Assembly: GCA_003568945.1 (NCBI GenBank)
Contig: BDIP01000373.1
Location: 1 to 20,448, forward strand
Direction: 5' to 3'
Length of the DNA: 20,448 nt
Source: Kipferlia bialata
Taxonomy: Eukaryota; Fornicata
The notes under the pieces are model-generated. The model was not told the DNA's origin, ran no database searches, and was given only the letters and a program-made list of their open reading frames with translations. This document shows positions 16,730-20,448 of this stretch, one piece after another. The translations under genes were made by a program, and so were the position numbers. Position 1 is the stretch's first letter; every line of letters begins with the position of its first letter.

Positions 16730-17404
16730 AGCTTTACATGCGCCATCTGCGGGCACAGTGTACTGGAGTAGTGCACACCAGGACTGGGCTGGAGGGTGAG
16801 TATTAGTAGTATCCTGCAATTATGATATATCTAGTAGTATTGAGTAGCCCTAACGTAACCCGCAATAATATAACAGGACCTTGCAGGAGTTCTCTGTTTG
16901 CCTACGTGGCGACAAGGGTTACGGAGAGTTGGGGTGCCATAGTACTTTGGGCACAGGCGTGGCTCTAGGCTGTCACAACTTGGTCAGAGACACATACCTG
17001 TCAAACACTACTATACTATAGTATAAGTTAAATAGATTCACTAAGAATTCAGTGTAATGCACTTTAGCAACTTGAAGGTGACGTATTTATATAATGGACC
17101 GTTGGGTCTAATTGTAGAGAATACAGGCTTCGGGGCTAGTCGTAGGGTCTGCTAGACCATACTGACCAGCGATCAGGACAGTGATATTCAATATGACTCT
17201 ACATAGTTAGAGCAAGCGAACATACAATGGTTCATGTGTGTGGTTCATGTGTTGAGGATCTAGAGATACTCAGAGACTTGCACTTCGTTACACTTGGGCC
17301 TGACGTCACATAAATGGTGCCAAAGTCTCACTAACGAATATGAATGTGTGTTGAAAAACCCTGAGAAACCCCGAGGAATCAATACCAAGAAGTATACAAG
17401 AGTG
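16730..17404. other. Intergenic region between two convergent SIR2-like paralogues
   Basis: About 675 bases between two tail-to-tail genes, both of which end into it. It holds no convincing ORF or RNA gene. It should contain both 3' untranslated regions. The minus-strand gene may run further in if GTAGGT at 17434 is used as a donor. Confidence 0.45.
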
Positions 17405-20123
17405 TCAATAGTGGACAAAGCCAACGTCACCTACCTGTGCCTGAGACACCACCCTCACCAGGATTGCCCTCTTGGTGTCCACTCTCGACTGAAGCTCCAC
17501 CGGCGTCATCCTCTGCTTCACAGCCAGTTCCTGAGGTTATACTAAGAGAACTAACAACATACTCCTGATGATAGGCTGACATCACGACATACATACTGGG
17601 TGTGTTGAATATATCTTCTCATATGGTATATGATATAATACCTTTCTCATTTCGGGGTGCCCTACCAGGTCAGAGAGCAAGAAGGACTCTTGCAGTGACG
17701 AGAGGGAGCCTCGGTTGTCGACAGCAGTGGCCAAGTCAGCAACAAACTGTGCCATGACAGACTCTGAGAAGAAGTCTGACAGGTTGAAGTCTCTCTCCTT
17801 CAGAGCCTTCTTGACCTCCTTGCTTTCATCCTGTGAGAGAGCAGGGAATGCATGGCTCGTCACAGCACTTCTCATGACCTCTTGCTCCCAGGGACATATG
17901 CTCTTGATGTCCTTGTGGACCTGCAGGGAGACTGACTTACACATCGTGTTGATGGTAGTGTCGGCATCGAGTCTCCTGCCGAGTGCCTGAATGGCGTGAT
18001 CTGTGAGGAAGGGGCCAAGATCATCATAGTTGGCACCGTACTCGAGGTAGGTGAGGTTCAAGTTGGGGAAACGTAGACGCAGACGGTCCACGGTGAGCTT
18101 GAGTCCTACCTCCTCGACGGGGTCTCTGCCTATGACAAAGTGCCGCTGGGGACCATATGTCACCCCTGCCTGGTAGCTTCCTCCAGCAGTTGCATCCCCC
18201 ATCCTGTTAAGGATCTCGAAGAGGCCTAAGAAGTGAGGGTCCTCAAGTGTGCCTCCCACCCCAATGAACACCATGGGGCGGATATGGACGGGTGTACCGT
18301 GGGCGGCTGGAGCAAGCAGAATGCCTCCGCGGTCTCTGCCAGCCTCTGCTCTTTGCCGGGACCCAAGGAGAGCCTTGAGGAACTCAAGGTGTCCCTTGCA
18401 GTACTCCTGGAAGGTCAGAGCGTAGTGGACGGAGCTGTCCCCAGACGACACACCATGCAAGTGCATAACGTCCTTGAGACTGGCCACGGCGTCGTACTGT
18501 TCCGCAATCTCATGGATGTAACGAGTCTTGCGGTTCAGCACAACCTCGAGGATACGGTCGTAGTTGAGGCTGGTGATGAAGGCTCCAGGGAGATGAGTGA
18601 ATGCTCTGAGGCCACAGCGCAGAGCCACAAGCGGGAATGCCACAGGAAGCTGCACACGTTGGAGGTCAATGACAGACTCAACATAGCGGCGGTCCCCAGC
18701 ATTGGAGCTGTGGATGCTCTGCTCGAGAATGCGCCCTCTTGCCCACACTGTCTCAGTGTAGATGAGAGAGTCAGTGGGAGGCATCATCTGAAGTGCAGTC
18801 TCCAAGACCGCTGGGTCCTTCAGAGTCTTTGGGGCCTCAGACGTCTCCAGCACGCCAAGCAGGAGCCGTGCCTCTCCTGACACAGCATGGAAAGAGGATG
18901 TCAGACCCGGGAGTATGGTGACAAACACATTCAGTTCCTCCACCACCCGTGACAACATGTCCCTGTCATCTAAGTGATCTAGGGCCAGGACCAGAGCCAG
19001 AGACACTAGCCTGTATGCCACTAGGACAGCCTCCTCCCCACCGTCTTGCTGCTCTGCCACCACCCTAGCAGAGGACTGCTTGTGTGCCTCCTTGGCCATT
19101 GCGAGGCACCAGTCAAAGAGCACGTCATCATAGGCACTCAGCTCTATCTCTCGGAGGTAGTTGGTGTCCTGGTACACCTCCAGACAGCGACTAACCATCT
19201 CGGCTCTCAACTCTACACATCTCTCCTTCCACCCAACACTAATGCGCTGAATGTGCCCAATCACTGCTGATACCTCTGCCGTAGAGGGTGACGCGGCAAG
19301 GCTACCGTCAATGAGGCCCAACACATCAATCAGTGGGACTGAACAGGGAGTCCTTCCATGGACAGGTGTGAAGTACTCAAGGGCTCTCTCCATCTCAGAC
19401 GTCTTTCTCTTCTGCTCTTTCTTCTCCTTGGCCACAACGTCGTCCATGCGCTTGGAGATCTCTTTAAGACAGTCAAAACCAGTCTCAGACTCAAACATGA
19501 GTCCATTCACCTTCTCCAGCAGGCCTCCCCACAGCAGAGCATTGTGTGCGAGGGCAATGGAGGTACCGGCACCCGCAACCAATACAGGCCCATCAACTCC
19601 AAGGGACTTTTGGAACTGCTGAAGGGAGTCCTGCATACCAGCAGAGGGGTCGGGAGGCACCTGTGTCAATCGATTCAAGGACCCATAGGTACTACCATAA
19701 CTAATAGTACCTGCACACTGCTACCGATGTCCAAGAATGGGTCCAGACAGTGCTTCAGGTTTCTGTGTGAGGATATACAGCCACCAAGTACGAGTCAGAG
19801 ATAGTTGAAAAGTACAATATTAATCTTGTCCTACTGATTCATACAGGTATTTGCACATTATCAGCACACTATCAGACCAACGATGGGGTCCAGTAATGTC
19901 ATCAATGCCGAGCTGTACCTGAGCACAATCTTTCGGAAGCGTTTGAACTGGTGTCAGGGTATGGAAGGTCACTGCCATACTTATATAGCATAACTAGTTC
20001 TACTACACAAGAGGAAGGAACCTGCACCTTCAACTTGGAATAATGTATCTCGTTGTGTACCTCATCCTTGGTGGGAGTGGGGGGAGTGGGGGGAGCAGAG
20101 GGGGGAGTGGTGGCAATGGGCAT
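17405..20123 (-). CDS. SIR2-like (SIR2_2-type) putative NAD-binding/NADase protein, about 762 residues
   Basis: Exons 20123-20061, 19947-19919, 19762-19711, 19660-17642 and 17530-17405 join in frame. The large exon carries the fold. A glycine loop VAGAGTS (residues about 76-82) is followed by W92-GGLL. LNYD (413-416) and MHLHG (447-451) follow, then SSVHYALTFQEY, FLKALL and VFIGVGGTLEDPHF (about 512-525). These match the SIR2-like Rossmann domain of bacterial defence NADases such as ThsA, where the Asn of NYD and the His of HG are catalytic; all are present here. About 290 helical residues separate the glycine loop from NYD, much more than in compact SIR2 domains. The N-terminus is Pro/Thr-rich, then FKRFRKIVLRNLKHCLDPF from two small exons, the first only 29 nt. 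The final intron sits at the same place as in the paralogue at 14615. The domain call is firm. NAD cleavage and a defence role are inference; the first exon and the exact stop are less sure. Confidence 0.8.
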
Positions 20124-20390
20124 CTCCAATCAAGGGACAGAATCTGGGTTGAGGAGAGGGTTCGGCAGGGGAATTCATACAAATAGAGTATTCCTTTCGG
20201 GAGAGAAACTAGGGAGAGGATCAGATATGGAAATTGACGTGACACACAATCACGACGATGAGAGAGAGAAAAAGGACAGAAATAGATTCAGATGCATACA
20301 ATATTGAATGGAAAGGACATGAAATAGGAAATATACAGACACATAGATATACCAGAGTGAAACAAATAGGAAGAATTGTAGAAGGGGTAT

Positions 20391-20436
<46 letters not shown>

Positions 20437-20448
20437 AAACAAAACCAA
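20124..20448. other. Upstream region of the SIR2-like gene, ending in a 45-base G run
   Basis: This 325-base stretch lies upstream of the modelled ATG of the minus-strand SIR2-like gene. It contains no supportable exon. The uninterrupted G run at 20391-20435 is a C run in the sense of that gene. Elsewhere in the window long C runs occur in introns, on the sense strand. This one may therefore mark an intron, and an additional 5' exon may lie beyond the window. Confidence 0.5.

Noticed and set aside
14615-20123. SIR2-like pair as a bacterial defence island
   Set aside because: Both genes contain spliceosomal introns and lie among intron-bearing eukaryotic genes. Any bacterial origin would be ancient; contamination is not supported.

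Overview
The window reads as nuclear DNA of an intron-rich microbial eukaryote. Genes are split by many short GT-AG introns (most 50-120 nt), reading frames join cleanly across them, and starts use ATG without ribosome-binding sites. Most 3' splice sites are C-rich. A branch-point-like CTGAC, CTAAC or CTCAC lies only a few bases before the final AG, as in CTAACCCCAG and CTGACCCCAG. That near-fusion of branch site and 3' splice site is known from metamonads such as Giardia and Trichomonas. With the high intron density it suggests a free-living, Kipferlia-like fornicate. The taxonomic call is inference.

Layout, left to right. (1) 66-1398, +: 3' part of a plant-type leucine-rich-repeat gene, roughly one repeat per exon, with an acidic tail. 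(2) 1613-5544, +: a seven-exon, 1132-residue coiled-coil protein with a long acidic centre. (3) 5718-6344, -: an intronless protein ending in an RBR-type RING2 zinc module. (4) 6805-7357, -: a doubtful small membrane-protein ORF. (5) 7520-10704, -: a 13-exon, 565-residue polytopic membrane protein of the PAP2 lipid-phosphatase fold with altered catalytic residues. (6) 10953-12969, +: an eight-exon, 207-residue unknown protein, divergent from gene 5 across about 250 bp. (7) 13502-14189, +: a small, uncertain spliced gene. (8) 14615-16729, + and (9) 17405-20123, -: two tail-to-tail paralogues with a SIR2-like (SIR2_2/DUF4020-type) NAD-binding fold. Gene 9 keeps the glycine-rich, NYD and HG motifs. 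Gene 8 keeps the HG and DPHF blocks but not the first two.

Two signals stand out. One is the SIR2-like pair, a fold best known from bacterial NAD-depleting antiphage proteins, here as an apparently active copy facing a degenerate one. The other is a pattern inside the longer introns. Nine of the eleven introns of 160 nt or more in genes 1, 5 and 6 carry one or more short extra copies of the adjacent exon-intron junction, usually 60-120 bp away and often identical over 15-34 bp, inside otherwise unrelated intron sequence. No intron shorter than 160 nt shows this. It looks like a local way of lengthening introns, or a set of decoy splice sites.

No mobile element, tRNA, rRNA or CRISPR array could be supported. 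Exon boundaries were worked out by eye from frame, phase and splice-site consensus. First exons are the least certain parts.
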